64,000 nucleotides of DNA from Tricholomella constricta (GCA_013368375.1 JAACJP010000047.1:62001-126000), one strand, 5' to 3'; counted from the first letter of the stretch, positions 46,521-58,779 are shown. The notes: generated by a model not told the origin, from the sequence alone. Translations and numbers: made by a program.

Positions 46521-49500
46521 TCATATTGCTTCATTATCCGCTAACCCTTCCAGATCATCCTGCACTGTCATGCGACGTTGAGCCGCTTCATCCTTCTTTC
46601 GGGCTCTGGTTTCTTTTGCCTTTTCCTTTGCCTTGGCTCGCTTTGCAGGTCCTGTTATCCGTAGGCCTGCGGCCATTCTGTCGTGAAGACCTCGTCGATC
46701 TGCAAATAGGGTCTTTGGCTCGGTTAGGCTGCGAGGAAGGGTTTCGCGGATGAGATGAGCATTATGGAGGGCGTGCGTGTTGATGATGTAGTGATCATCA
46801 TTTGCGTGAGTGACAACAGGCTGCCGACACGCTGTTGTGTGACGTTCCTGTCGAACCGGTTCCTCGACAGTCTTACACTGTTGAGCCAGGCAATCATGCT
46901 GCGCATTGAAGATAAACAGAACATCCTTTGAGGCATTACAGTCCGTAAATAACTCAGAATCTGTGAGAACATAACAACTTACATGTGGTGGGACAAGCAA
47001 GACATTTCCTGCGCGAGTCAAGAGTGGCATATCAAGTCGGGCATGCTTTTCTGTGTCTACGTTGAAGTGTTCGACAACAATAACGGCACCGTTGGGACTG
47101 GTGAGAGGATCTTGATCACTTGGTAGCAAGATTTTGGATATTCGGCCTGCGAGTACGATTTGAGACTGTCATGAAAGTTGAGTGCCGTGAAAATGGAGAT
47201 TTGAATGACTGACCATCGAGCTCTTCACAAACACCCATGATCCTGACCTACAAACATCGCCCGAACGAGATATGACATATTTACAACTAAGTAAGGCTTT
47301 GCCTTGGAGACGGTCAGAGTCGATGGTCCCCGTGTCGATCCCGCCGCTGTTGAATGGCTCCCTGATAGCAGACTCGAAGTCAGATGGCAATTGGTGCTTT
47401 TTTGCGAGTAGTTTCACGGTCCCTAAATAAATTTTGAAGGTAAGGTCAGACAATTGTAATCGATCATGCCGCATGCACAACCGACCTGGTTTAACTTTGT
47501 TGCCGTCCGTCCATCCCAAACGACGTTGGAGTGGCCTGTTGTGTTTGAGAAAGTCACGGACAGACCGACCTCCCTGAACCCAATTGTCCTCGGCTTTCCA
47601 CCAACCACCACTGACCTGGTGTTTGAATCGCTCCATATCCCCCGCAGTGGTCGCAATATCATGAGATGGTGCGAGATGATTCGAAAGGACACTGCATAAG
47701 CGAAATACAGCATTCCAGCATTCGAACACCTCGGTAGAGAAGATAATTGCTGGCCCAAATCGTTGAATGTCGTTGAGAATATGTGGCAGAACATGTAATT
47801 TGAATTTCGTGATGATACGTGCCGGGTCAAACACTGACCACAGGTCAAGGACATTATTTGTAAGTATCTCGACGTCAGCCTGGACAATAAAATAAGGATA
47901 AGTTGCGCAGCTTTGAGAACATCAACGAGAAGGAACAAACGATGTATTGCGTCACATTTCGTATTTCCGGATACCATAACAGTGCACCAAGTTCGCCTGA
48001 CGCTTTCCACAGGTTGAACAGGTCCGGGTTACAGAGATCGTCATCAAGGTGAAATACAGTTAGTTGCTGAAGCGCTTTGAAGTGTCGTCCAATCAGCGAG
48101 TTTTTGTATTGAAGGAGATATCGCGAACGGAGTGGTGGAAGACTCAAACCGTCAATTGAAGATGATTGGAGACGAGTAGCGAAAATCTCATCCTTCTTCT
48201 TGTTCCATTTCGTGTTGGTATCATGCCAGATGTACTTGTCTTCTCCTAGTAAGAATGTATGAAGGAGCTCGCACGGGCTATCTTGGTGAGGATCGAGCCC
48301 TGTGCCGGATCATCAGCCTCCTCATAAACGATGTGGCAAAGTACTTACCGTGAACCTGCAGAAGGACATTGAAGTGATCTCCTGGCCGTAGATCAGCTCT
48401 CTCGACTGATAAAGAGGCATTGCGTCAGTACATTCGAGAGTTGACAAGGGGTAAGAGACATGCCTGAGCCTGGAGGCAAGCGTTCGAAACGATCACCAGG
48501 CTGCGTAAGAACCCATGAGTATAGTTCAGATTGGATCTCATGTTTCAGCTGCATTTTCAGAGCTTCACGCGCTTCTCCGACCAAGGATCTGTCATTCAAT
48601 CGAGGATCTCTTGTAGCGATGTTGTCAACGTGTGTGTTCCGTCGTTCACGTGCCATGGTGACGAGCTTCTCCATCCAATGTTGGGCAATTTTATCCTTGA
48701 CTCCTGTTCGTGTTTGAATAGCATCGACAGTTTCTTGTACACCTAAACAAGCAGTCCAGATCTGTTCTTTAATAATCATGATAGTCTCCCGGGGTGTTCG
48801 AGATGGTCCAGGCTGTAAATGATAGTCAGCCTAAACTCCATTGTATTTTGTTAGGACGTACCTTGAAGAGGGAATCATAGCCCTCATCGGTTTCCTTCTC
48901 ATCTTTTGATCCGCCGGTCTTATCATACCGACAGTTAAAATTTGAGCCGAGTCCAGCGCAAGACGACGATTCGGCCTGTTGAGGATTGTCGGCGGGCAAG
49001 ACGTGAGGGTGTATCTGGAAGAGGATTTCCTGCTCAAGTAAGCAGTCGTACGCTGGCTTCCATTTCCTGCTGGCAATTGGCAATTAAGTATTTGAGTTAC
49101 AATATGATAAAAGAAAATGAACGTACAAATCCTCTGCGAGGGCTTCAAATTGCTCCAATGAAGACGCATGGGGTGATGTCGAGCAGAAGCGGACAAAGTA
49201 CTCCTGTGAGTGTTTCTGATGTGGAAGATTTGCATTCGCGGTGTAAATGTTGGTATGAGGGTTAAATTGCTTGCTTCGGTTGCCCGAAACATCATCGCAC
49301 CAGGGCATGATACGTAACATAAAGGCGGGGCGTCCTTTTGCAAGTTGGCGTGTAGGATGAGGCATACACGATGCCCATGATGGTATGATCCCTGTTTCAA
49401 TTTAGTTATAGGTATTTGGACATCAGGCGATGCGGCTGCAAGATCACAAACCTGCAAAATTGAAGCTTCGGCCAGTGGCTTCGAGATCGAGAAAATTCCA

Positions 49501-51168
49501 ATGGAGCTCAGTTGCTGGAATCAATTCGTACTCGTTACGCACACTGGCAGCTTCAGAACCTGCCACAATGGTGAATACATCGGTCTGAAGTCAACTGTAA
49601 GGCATCTGGAGTTGGACTCGCAATAAGTTACTCACGTTCGATGAGTAATGTACTCGGTGAACTTCGGCGTGTTCCTTTCCTTCAACGATCACCCATCGCA
49701 TTGGTATTACATAGTCACCATTCCTAAGCTGTGCTAGCTCCTTGATATAAAAATGTCGGTGAGGTGCCTGCTCCCAGTTGGCCCACATTGGTGAGAGATC
49801 ATCGAGATCGACTTCTTTCAGCCACTTGTCAGCATGCCACATTTCCGATACTGTGCTGGAAATCTCGGGATATACATGAAGATATTTGCGAACCATGGGA
49901 TTAGCCCAGTCCTGAGGATGTATTAGAATTAACCTCAGTCTGAATTAGAAGTGATTTACGCACAAGAGCAAGTAGATCAATGGGATGATTCATGTAAAAT
50001 TCATTGCCTAGGCTTGATGTATGGAGTTTTGGTACAAGGCCAACTTCCTTGGTCAATGAGGCTTGTAAACGGCGGAGTGCAGAGAAGGAAGGAACATCAG
50101 GTGTGTCACATTCTCTCATGACCCAGATTATTGTCTTGAGATGGTCGTCGGAGAGTCTCAATCGGGGTAAGTTGTCTAGTAAATCCAGCATAAACATCTA
50201 TTATAAAATAAACGTGCTTGTCAGTGCTTTGAGTATGACAATCGATGGTGTCGAGACTGACTGTTTTTGATCCATGTGGTGCCCAAAGCGGATTTCCATC
50301 GCTTCGACTTTGCGCTTGTGTACCAGCTGCACCAGCGCAAACATCGTCTTCATCATCTTCGTCGTCCTCATCGTCAAGACCTGACTTTCATTTAGCTTCA
50401 CAGATTGTGCAGAGATTCCGAAAAGAACTTACCAAGAAGCTGCATTGCTGCAACTGCATCTGCAACTGTCAGGTCACCTTGTTCGTCATGTACATCGTTC
50501 GTGGATTCTGTTCCCATTGCACCAAATCGACTAGTGGACTTGTAATACTCCAGGTTTTGTAGATCCTGGAGAACAACGTCCTGTGCATTGTCTATTGGAG
50601 GTGCGCCGGCTGAAAACAATATCTGGTCTCCTGTCGAAGTATAAAACTCGCTTCCGTAAGTCGTCACTTCATTCCATGGATTATCTTCAACTATCGGCTG
50701 ATTAATCTCATCTTCGCTCTCTGAGATATTAAAGTCCGCGGCAAGAAACAGAGATGTGGGATGTTGTGGTGAGTTTTCGGGTTCCACGGGTGTCGAGCAC
50801 AACTGATTGACCAGTCCAGCTGCATCTCGGTGTTTTTTTGTACCTAGATGACCGCGACGTCCACCCTTGCGCAGTGTAATCACTTTATGGTAGAAATCAG
50901 TGCAAGTCTGACATTGGAACTGATCGGGCTCTCCAACGATGGGTTTGAACCCTGCTAGACACAAAACGGTAAGCTAGTCATCGGAACTTCTTGAGTTGCA
51001 TTTCTGACCTTCGTAATTGTAGGTTCTGCGTTCTGCAGGCATGAATTTCGATGTCACACCAGCCTCCGATTGCCTCAGAAAGGGTTTGGAAATTGGAAAT
51101 TGAAGTCCGTCGAACACGTGAAGGTTGACTTTCCGTTTCCTTTGTGGTGCCATCCTCCTCATCCACAT
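46521..51168 (-). CDS. Large transposase-like protein with N-terminal zinc finger
   Basis: A multi-exon minus-strand gene (about 15 introns). The first exon starts MWMRRMAPQRKRKV; the donor near 51006 joins in phase to AGFKPIVGEPDQF. Cys-x2-Cys (QCQTC) and a His-x5-His (GHLGTKKH) form a single zinc finger. A long body follows with motifs PRLRLSDDHLKTIIWVMREC, PIDLLALDWANPMVRKYLHV, GLDPHQDSPCELLHTFLLGE, FKLHVLPHILNDIQRFGPA, and FSTEVFECWNAVFRLCS. A basic, Lys/Arg/Ala-rich tail ends the protein. The same protein type recurs widely in agaricomycete genomes. With the flanking TIRs it is best read as the element's transposase. I could not assign catalytic acidic residues or a named superfamily with confidence. 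The frame appears intact across exons. Confidence 0.7.
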
Positions 51169-51219
51169 TCCTTTTCACCGCCATTTTTTTTTTTCATTTC
51201 AGTTTCCCTCCTCATCCAT
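51169..51219. promoter_or_regulatory. 51-bp head-to-head gap between the transposon's two genes
   Basis: The start codons of the transposase-like gene (51168, minus) and the accessory gene (51220, plus) are separated by only 51 bp. The gap contains a T11 run and a CATTTCAG acceptor-like word. A compact bidirectional promoter or a spliced 5' leader is implied. Start choice on either side could be off by some codons. Confidence 0.45.
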
Positions 51220-52560
51220 ATGCACAACCTTGCTGACCTCCATGATATCAACATCGATTCCAGCCCTCCAATATCACCCCTGGCTAGCCAATCGGTGTTG
51301 CCAACACACCAACTGTCGGATACACCACTTGCAAATCAGTCTGGCGAAGATGACCAGGATCTGTTGTCTGATTCAGATCAGTTGCTGAGCACCGAACTTA
51401 CCAGCTCGCCAGGAATAGCATTCCAGATGACTCCCGGGCCCACCTCGACTTCTCGCAAACGACCAGGGGAGGACCTTACTCAGTTTTCCGAGTTAGTCGC
51501 ACGCGAGAAAAAGCTTAAGGCCGACGAGAAGACGGCCCTCCTTAAGTTTACTAAGGTATGTACACTATTCTGCTATGTTATAAGCCAATGTTAACACAAC
51601 TTGATGCAGCGGAGCGAAGCTGAGCGCTCCGTTATCATGTATTCAGAGGTTCTTCAACTCACCTCTTTCATGCGCACCTTGACGCCACCGGAAGTTGTTT
51701 TCAGCATTCCTGAAGGATTAAAGGTATTTTCCACTCGTTTCATTTTACTGTTCACAGCAGCTAACCTGCCACATAATTTCCCAGAAGCGGATCGACAATG
51801 CGTGCTTTGAATCTCTTACCGAACATTCTGCCGCCGCCTATGTTACTAATGATGTTCCGGTGAACGTTGTTGTAGTACGTCATGTCTTTGTTAAACTGGA
51901 TCCGTGACAAATCTTTTACAGGCCAAGCTCAAGGAAAGTTCATTCGTTGAGAAGATCACCAGGGATGACAAAGGTGCCTGGGACGCCGTTACCTCAAGGG
52001 TTCGCGCCAAGTTGTCTGACCAGCGCTACTTAATCAAAACAGCCGTAAGTTTCCTTCAAATATATTTTTCATTTATGACTTAATTGGCCTTCGGTCCACA
52101 GATTTTGGAATCGATGTTTGCTTCAAAGCCGAAGAAGAAGAAAGGAAACCTTGTGGAGCCATGGGTGCCCGTCCCTCGAGAATCGCCGTTGACTATCCTT
52201 GATACTTGCGTTGCCGTGGTAAATGTTCACAAGGCTGCGAAGGTTAAGACTTCTGTTGAGCTTTGTGTTCGGGTTGCATTTCTGGTAAGTTTGTGCCACT
52301 GACTCTTCGATTACAAGATTAACTCGAGTTATAATAGAGACATATCCTTCACAAATTCCCCACCATTGCCGACTATTGGGAGCTCATTGACAGAGAGCTA
52401 GCAAGTGCCCGTTCGAAGCATACTGAGCCAAAGCATCTCTCCAAGTAGGTCCCATTCCTTTTTCTCGGATAGACAGCATCTGACTCTCCTTAGATTTTTT
52501 GTTAAGGTTCTCGAGATGGACAAGAAGGAATTTGGCGAAGTCGAGATCTCCAATGAGTGA
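51220..52560 (+). CDS. Unknown protein, second gene of the transposon
   Basis: Seven exons (51220-51555, 51610-51723, 51785-51874, 51922-52044, 52102-52284, 52338-52444, 52494-52560) join in perfect phase to 339 residues ending VEISNE. The N-terminal ~75 residues are Ser/Asp-rich and disordered. A basic stretch (TSTSRKRPGED) and a charged helical segment (FSELVAREKKLKADEKTALL) follow, then a helical body. A basic patch KPKKKKGNL (about residue 230) could be a nuclear signal. No domain was recognised. The clean splicing and intact frame argue for a functional protein. Its place inside the TIRs and opposite the transposase suggests an accessory DNA-binding or regulatory role, which is inference. 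Confidence 0.8.
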
Positions 52561-52989
52561 CGGCTGGTTCTATACGGCCTTTCGAACATTTGTTACCTCG
52601 ACCTCAACAACACCCCCACACTCCCTTGAACACCATCTAATAATTTCGTAGCTTATTGTTTTTTATATATTGCAAATATCCACTACAACGTCAATAATAT
52701 AACCAATTGTGAATTACAATCATCAGAAACCGTCTGAGGAAAGGATACCAAAGCATGAATATTTGGGTACCCCATCAAGGTCCTCAACAAGCCATCGAAA
52801 CACCCTCGAGAATTCCAATGGCAAAATGGTATCTATTCCCGACCTCACACTAAGATCTCCATTATCTGACCCTCGAAAAAGGGCGGGTTTTGCACACCAA
52901 TTTGGTATCGGCTCGGTCATCACCGCCTCTCATCCAAATCATCGGAGTTTTGATCTCAGTTTGGCATCCCACCAAAACGGTGGTGTAGT

Positions 52990-53078
52990 GGATTGTAGAA
53001 GCTTCAGATACTTTGAGGTGACACGAAATTATTCGAGCGGGATTTGAAAATAGACCTTGGACTCCCAGGCAACCGTAG
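52990..53078 (-). repeat. Right terminal inverted repeat
   Basis: Reverse complement matches the left end: identical for 44 bases inward from 53078, then diverging. TCGT lies immediately outside, as at the left end. Confidence 0.9.
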
Positions 53079-53596
53079 TCGTCCGACTTCAACGCGTTAC
53101 GCATGTCTGATGTCTTCCTTTCTATATCACTCAGTCCACCGCGCGTTTAACTTTACTCACTGGAGTGTTCGCTCAAATAATTGTTATTGGAGAAAGATGT
53201 GCGTGGTCCGGAAATCGACCAGATAACTTGATTCAATTCTCTAGAGCTTGTGATTGTGGTTGTAGAAGATGTAAAGAAATGATGAGATGTTTCAGTATTG
53301 GCGAAATTGAATTCAAGTCAATTGCTGCAGCCTCGTCATCATGGTACTAGCAGAGGCCAAGAAGTAATGAGGCGTTTATAGAATGGCGTGAGAAGATTGA
53401 TAGTGCTAGTGAGACGCAGGTTAGACGACGTCGACCTCTGAATCGCACATGTAGGCCACCTTGATCATTGAAGAACGAAGAATCTGCAAGAAAGAGACGT
53501 ATTGTGCTCAGCTGAAACTCCAAAGAATAGTATCACATCCTAGGTATACAGTGGTATACAAGATGTCCGTGTGAAGAGAAAGAAACAACGCAACCA
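53079..53596. other. Intergenic between the transposon and the fasciclin gene
   Basis: AT-rich flank of the insertion with no supportable gene. It does not resemble the promoter of the F-box gene on the other side of the element. Confidence 0.45.
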
Positions 53597-55105
53597 TCAT
53601 CCAGCGACTAAGCCGATGAACGCGAGCCACCCCAGCGCGCCCACCAACACAGCTCCTCCAGCGGACGCGACTCCGACGCGCAACGCGAGCGCACCATTTC
53701 CGGAGGTATTCGTACCCGTATTCGTGCCAGAAGACGACGTCGACGTCGGTCCGATAGGGCCTGTCTCGGTTGTAGGCTGACCCGCGACCGAAGTCGCCGA
53801 CTGGTACCTGTCACCGTCGAAGCATGTGGTGAGCACAAAAATGGCATACTTCAGGGAGAGGCGCAGAGCGAAAACTCACGCAGACGAGGCCTTCGACTCG
53901 TCTCTGTCCAGGTTGACTAGTAGGTGGTCGACGACATGAATAACACCATTCTCAACCAGGACGTCCGACTTGATGATTCTTGCGCTCGCGCTGTTACTGC
54001 TGGTGACGAACGAGCCCGATGAGTTCGTGTTGAAGCTGAAGGACTGCCCAGACGCAGAGACATAGTTGGAAGACGAGGAGCCGAGGAGAATGGGCGAGTA
54101 GACTGAGGTGCCGTTGATATACTGTAAATGTTAATGCATAAGTGGACGTACAGAAACCGGACGAGAGTTACGCACATGATTGCCGAGAAGCGTCAACAGG
54201 GCGGTCTGGTTGTTGACCAAGCTTGTGAGTGCAGATTCTCCAGCCTTAAACGCTTCATCGTTGGGAGCGAAAAGAGTAAACCCGTGCGTCGAGTTCGCTT
54301 CGAGGGCCTGCTCGACAGTTGCATTGGTCCCATTGGAGTAAAAGCTCGGCACGTTGACCATGTCAACGAGGCCGGCCAGAGCAGTGAGATTATTTGCTCC
54401 GGCTACTTCGCTAAGATCCCGAGGCGGAGTGAGCACACCTGAAATAGTAGCTACCAAAAGCTTTTCGACAACGACTGTGGACAAGACAGTGATTTCAGGG
54501 CTGAGGGAAAGAAAGCGTCAGGGAATTGATTAATAGGGGCGACGGCATTGTCGCGAATGTGGCACGTACGATTGATTCAAGAAATAGATTGTGGAGTTGG
54601 ATGTGTCGTTGCGCGTCCAAGCGACCACTTGACCTTTGTTACCCTCTAACTGAACGAGCGTCGAGTTGGTCAGGAGAGTTCGTCCGACAGTGACAGCGGG
54701 GTAAACGCCACAATCAAGCGCAGAGTCACTGCTGGAGCTGTTGATGAAATTTCCGGGAAGCACATGATAGGAGAGAATAGTCGCGAGTGCCTGTGGGTCG
54801 TTGGAGATAGCCGTAACTTCAGGTGCGTCAACTGTAAACGCATATCAGTATCATAGCATGTTAGCGAAGAGCGAGAACTGACACGCAGCGTTATTGGGTG
54901 CAAATACGGTATAATTTGAGCCGCTAACAAGCGCGCTCAGTAAATCTTGGCCCGCCTTTGTCTCATTCGCCCGTTGCGCCGCAGTCGCTAAGGAAGTCAG
55001 CCCTGCACCCTGAAGCGCACTGATGAGGCCAGTCACATTGAGCGACTGGGCTTGCGCGTAGAAAGATAGTCCCAAGATGGAGAAAAATGCAGATGAAAAA
55101 TGCAT
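53597..55105 (-). CDS. GPI-anchored protein with two fasciclin (FAS1) domains
   Basis: A spliced minus-strand gene with about five exons. MHFSSAFFSILGLSFYAQAQ is a signal peptide. FAS1 domain 1 includes LISALQGAGLTSLATAA, the core NYTVFAPNNAAFDAPEV (split by an intron with donor GTCAGT) and ILSYHVLPGNFI. FAS1 domain 2 includes LAGLVDMVNVPSFY, HGFTLFAPNDEAFKAGE, LLTLLGNHYINGTSVYS and NGVIHVVDHLLVNLD. Many NxS/T sites are present. A Ser/Thr/Gly-rich linker precedes a hydrophobic C-terminus (VGALGWLAFIGLVAG), a GPI-attachment signal. Such proteins sit at the plasma membrane or wall and are linked to adhesion; the particular role is unknown. Confidence 0.92.
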
Positions 55106-55165
55106 GGCGGTGGAAAGACGTGGAACGGGAGAAAAGGAGGGAAATGGGAGATTTCGACGTTGAAG

Positions 55166-55174
55166 CTTATATAG
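55166..55174 (-). promoter_or_regulatory. TATA box of the fasciclin gene
   Basis: CTATATAAG read on the minus strand, about 60 bp upstream of the start codon at 55105, a fitting distance for a short 5' leader. Confidence 0.55.
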
Positions 55175-55896
55175 TCCGGCGGTCGCTATTTTTGGAGCAC
55201 GATGGGGCGAAAAATGACGTCGGTATTTCAAGGCGTGCGACGATCTTGACGTTGAACGTTCATCGTGAGCCAAGAAGAAGACGCGGCAATCCGTATTTGG
55301 TGAGTGGTTTACCATTTTGGGGATAAATCCTAAGCATAAAAGTAAGGCTAAAAAGAAATATTTCAGCAAGTGGCCGTACTCATTTTGCAGATTATTTCAC
55401 CAGATTACTTCTTGGCGCGCATGCCCAGCCATGGCAGATGGAGTACATGGTGCGCGCTCGCGGAGATGTCTGGATTACCAGGCGCAGTGGCCGAACAGCG
55501 AGGAATAAACACGAAAAATTTTACAAGACAGGAAGCAACCGTAATGCAGTGCGGTTTGAGAGCGTCATCGCCGTTGGTATCGAATTCGTGGCAGGGTGAA
55601 GTCAATGAACCCTCACCACGTTTGGGCCAGAGTGTCTCATTCGAGGAAGTAATCTGCTTGAGTACGGCTAGTATAGCGAGCACTCGAGTGGGAGGGAGCG
55701 GTTACAGGGACCGGATATGATAGGAAGTCATGCCAGTGGACAGCAGTGGACCTAGCCCCCGGTTGATGCCGATCACGATCGACGTTAACGCCACGAGGAA
55801 ACCGCGAGGCAACGATCGTGGACGGAAGCATATTTCATTGACCCCAACCTGACAAGACCGCGTTATGGGCACAAACGCAAAAGAAACAGTAATAGG

Positions 55897-55903
55897 TATA
55901 TAA
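55897..55903 (+). promoter_or_regulatory. TATA box of the 4TM gene
   Basis: TATATAA lies 43 bp upstream of the ATG at 55946. It supports transcription starting just before that ATG, which matters for the frame problem described for the gene. Confidence 0.45.
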
Positions 55904-55945
55904 CAGTTCGCGTTGACTTCCTGAATTTACACTTCTCACGAGCAG

Positions 55946-56691
55946 ATGCTACCGGACAACATCGGAGCCACCACCGCCTCACCCTCAAAGGCTTTGAACT
56001 GCTAGCACTTGCCGTGAGTAGTTGTAATTATTGACCCTATCTGCACCTCGAGGATTAACCTATTGACCCCTGAGCTCAGGCAACCTTCATGGCGGCCGTC
56101 CAAGCTCAAGTAATGAGCACCACCTTAGGCCTTACCCGTGAACAAGAGACGCCCGCCCTGCGCGCAGTCAACGCCCTATTCCTCAGCGGGTTCATATTCA
56201 GCCTAATGTCAGCCTTCCTCGCATTCCTCACCTCGCGGTGGTTCCAACGACTGAGCCCCGAGGAGTGTGCATACCTCGAAGTGACATTCGAGCGGGCTAT
56301 ACAAAGACAACATGCGAGTCATCGACGCTGCAGTAGCAGTAGATTGGCAGACCCTCGAGAACCCAACATTGAGCGAGGCGAACGCGCATTATCCATCACG
56401 TCGGACGTCGAGCGCGACGATAAGAGCTCGTTCATTATGTGGCTCTTCCATGAGTATCTCGCGTACTCGTTATGGGAGCCCATGACGCTCCTCATCATAG
56501 GCGTCGGATGCATGATCTTGGGCCTCTTAATCTTAGCATGGGCGGAACACGCGCTCGCGGTTGCCATTGTGCTGACCGCAGCATGTGTGTTTGTGATGCC
56601 GTTTCCGCTGGGCGTCTTTCTCATTAGACAGAAGCGCTCGAGGCGCTTAGCTATCATAGATCTTTTGGGTAAGATGCAGGGAGATTGGTAA
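55946..56691 (+). CDS. Four-TM fungal membrane protein, frame broken next to the start
   Basis: Two exons (to 56013, and 56079-56691) join GCC|GCA to give HHRLTLKGFELLALAATFM, a basidiomycete membrane-protein pattern. TM1 is in that stretch. TM2 is ALFLSGFIFSLMSAFLAFLT. A cytosolic charged loop with RLSPEECAYLEVTFE follows. TM3 is EPMTLLIIGVGCMILGLLIL and TM4 is ALAVAIVLTAACVFVMPF. A basic tail ends GKMQGDW. The function is unknown. The ATG at 55946 (the only one close behind the TATA box) reads MLPDNIG and stops, one frame away from the frame encoding GQHRSHHRLTLKGFE. One extra base after codon 2 would join them. It is either a sequence error, a recent lesion or an unseen upstream exon. Confidence 0.6.
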
Positions 56692-56849
56692 CCAACGGAA
56701 TGTCCGTTCAACTTGTAAGATAGTCATTTTTTTCTGGAGCGATATCTATACGCGGATACGGAGTGTATATATATACTATACAAAGGAACCATGTAAATAC
56801 ATTGCCAATTGTTTCCCCTCACGCAGTCATCCCCTTCTTATGCATGCGC

Positions 56850-58271
56850 ATCATCGAGGCAACTTGCGCCCTGAGGAGCTCGCGCCCTGACTGTTTCTAG
56901 ACAACAAGACCGTATTAGCTCTCAGTCCATCAAAGAAACTAGACTTATTGGCGAACCTTGCTCTTTGAACACTTCGTGTGACCTTGCGATCGATGGCCCA
57001 CCTGCGAAACAAAACAACGGTTAGCAGCTATTGCCGTGGACATACTTGGAAGGCCAAGAAATACATTCTTCGTCGTTGAAAAATGAGTTCCAGCTTTTTA
57101 TGATGATCCCACGACCGCACAACGAATCCATGCTGAAAAACAATATAGCTTGAGTGCCCGGGACACTCATTGCTCGGGTCAACACCATGACACACCTGTG
57201 AAAGCGCCCTGGCCATCGCTTTTCGATCCTTCGGATATGCCTGCAGAGCATCGGGGTCATGTTTCAGATCGGAATACTCTTGAACAAAGTGGTGAAAGTC
57301 GGCCAAGGAGTATTCAGCCCACGGGGATATGTTGGCGTCGACCCACATGGCTTCGGGCGTAACTCACGACGAATCAAGGTTTTAGTGACAACGGAAGGGA
57401 GTATTTTCCGTCGGGGCAACTCACTGTCACTACTCGGAAGATAGAACAAGGGACAAACACCAACGTCTTTCATTCAACTCGGGCACGCGATATCTCTTCC
57501 TTGCTTTATGCTTGATATGACTCAGTTGGATGGCTAAATGGGATGTGAGCGATAGGGGCATACTTTACTTTCTCGCACCTCGAGCAGAGCCGCAAACGAA
57601 GTGGGATACAAACCTTGTAGGCGCGAACACTGTTGCAAGCCTTGAAAATGAAAGCCTTTCAGATTAGAATCGTCGAACAAGGATGACCGAAAGAGCCTCC
57701 TTACAGAACACAATTCGTCAAATAAAAGGCTCGCATATTGAGGTTCGTTCAAGTCAGGAGGGCATCCCAGAGGGAAGTCGAGATCAGCCATAATATTCTT
57801 GAAGGCTCTATCCCAAACAACGCGCGAATTCCGGGACATGAAGGTTGCCCGAAACTCTTTCGAAACTCGAGACAAGGACAGGAGGTCAGCTGGCTCCATG
57901 GCGCTTTGCGATCTAAGTTATTTGAAGTGGTGGTCATACGTGTGATGAGGCTTGCAGGGCCGACTGACCTTGAGGAAGACATCCATCGGCAGGCTCATAA
58001 ACTTGGTGAGGCCGCCATATTGCTTGTTGGAAAGACGGTTCCGGAGATACACTTTCGGTTCAACAGGATTCACGGCAATCAAATTCGAAGTAACCTTGGA
58101 GAGACGGGCCACTAGAGTTTTAGTTCAAGCTCATGTCAGACTTCGTCGAGAGCGTTGATGGGCATACTGCCTACCCATCATGGCCTTGGCTCCCTCAGAA
58201 AGAGAGCTCATTGTGTCAGTCGCAGTCTTCTGGTAGATAGCGCGATGATTGTCCCTTTTGATCTTGTACAT
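56850..58271 (-). pseudogene. F-box gene, tandem copy 1, frameshifted at the F-box
   Basis: Starts MYKIKRDNHRAIYQKTATD. Exon 2 has VARLSKVTSNLIAVNPVEPK and QYGGLTKFMSLPMDVFLK. Exon 3 has EPADLLSLSRVSKEFRATFM and CPPDLNEPQYASLLFDELC. Together these form an F-box protein of the common agaricomycete PxDVFLxIxxxLxPxDLLxLSRVSK type. At the start of exon 3 (about 57905) this copy has one extra A compared with the 60-kb copy. After the acceptor, phase 0 leads to a stop instead of IASAMEPADLL. Downstream exons (MKDVGVCPLFYLP; NISPWAEYSLADFHHFVQEY) are still readable. The 3' limit is approximate. Confidence 0.78.
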
Positions 58272-58779
58272 GGTGCTGAGACTCTGGGGTTCAAGTAGTC
58301 GATTTCCATGAGGGGGCCAGGCTCCTAGCAAAGGGTTGCGGAAAGAACCAGCAGTTTTTTTACCGTCACGTTTTTCACCAGTGAAGTACTACCAGTGAGA
58401 TGTAAATGAGATACTGAAGGTGGGGGTATTGAATCCAAACACACGTGTCTTTGTTTGTCCATCCACTGTAAATTCTATGTGCGCGCGCCGATGAACTGTC
58501 CTCCTCCTTGGCTCATCTCTGAAGAACTTTGAGAGAGGAAAGCTAATCTTTTCACTTAGTCTTTCTTTTTCAGGCGATGCATACATTTACTGGCGCACGA
58601 TTTTACAGGCCATGCACAAAGCCCGGGCCGTGCGGGACTCGGACGTGAATGAAGAATTCCCACCTGAAGTTCAGAGCGAGATCGTTGAATCATTGCCATA
58701 ACCAAATTCTCGGTGATGGAACTGACTCTGAGTATATATATATATACACCAAGAAACAATGAAAATAAATCACCGGGTG

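Larger units (their letters stand above)
45342..53078. mobile_element. 7.7-kb two-gene DNA transposon with TIRs
   Basis: The ends are inverted repeats. Starting at 45342 and at 53078 (reverse complement), the first 44 bases are identical (beginning CTACGGTTGCCTGGGAGTCC). Similarity then decays over about 45 more bases. The four bases TCGT occur immediately outside both ends and may be a target-site duplication. Inside are a large zinc-finger transposase-like gene on the minus strand and a seven-exon gene on the plus strand, head-to-head. I have not matched the termini to CACTA (no CACTA/G start) or to an 8-bp TSD superfamily, so the superfamily is left open. The high TIR identity suggests recent activity. 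Confidence 0.85.

Noticed and set aside
46078..46524. 148-residue minus frame downstream of the transposase-like gene, with a hydrophobic end
   Set aside because: It overlaps the internal inverted repeat and begins at the stop of the large gene; no domain or splice pattern supports it.
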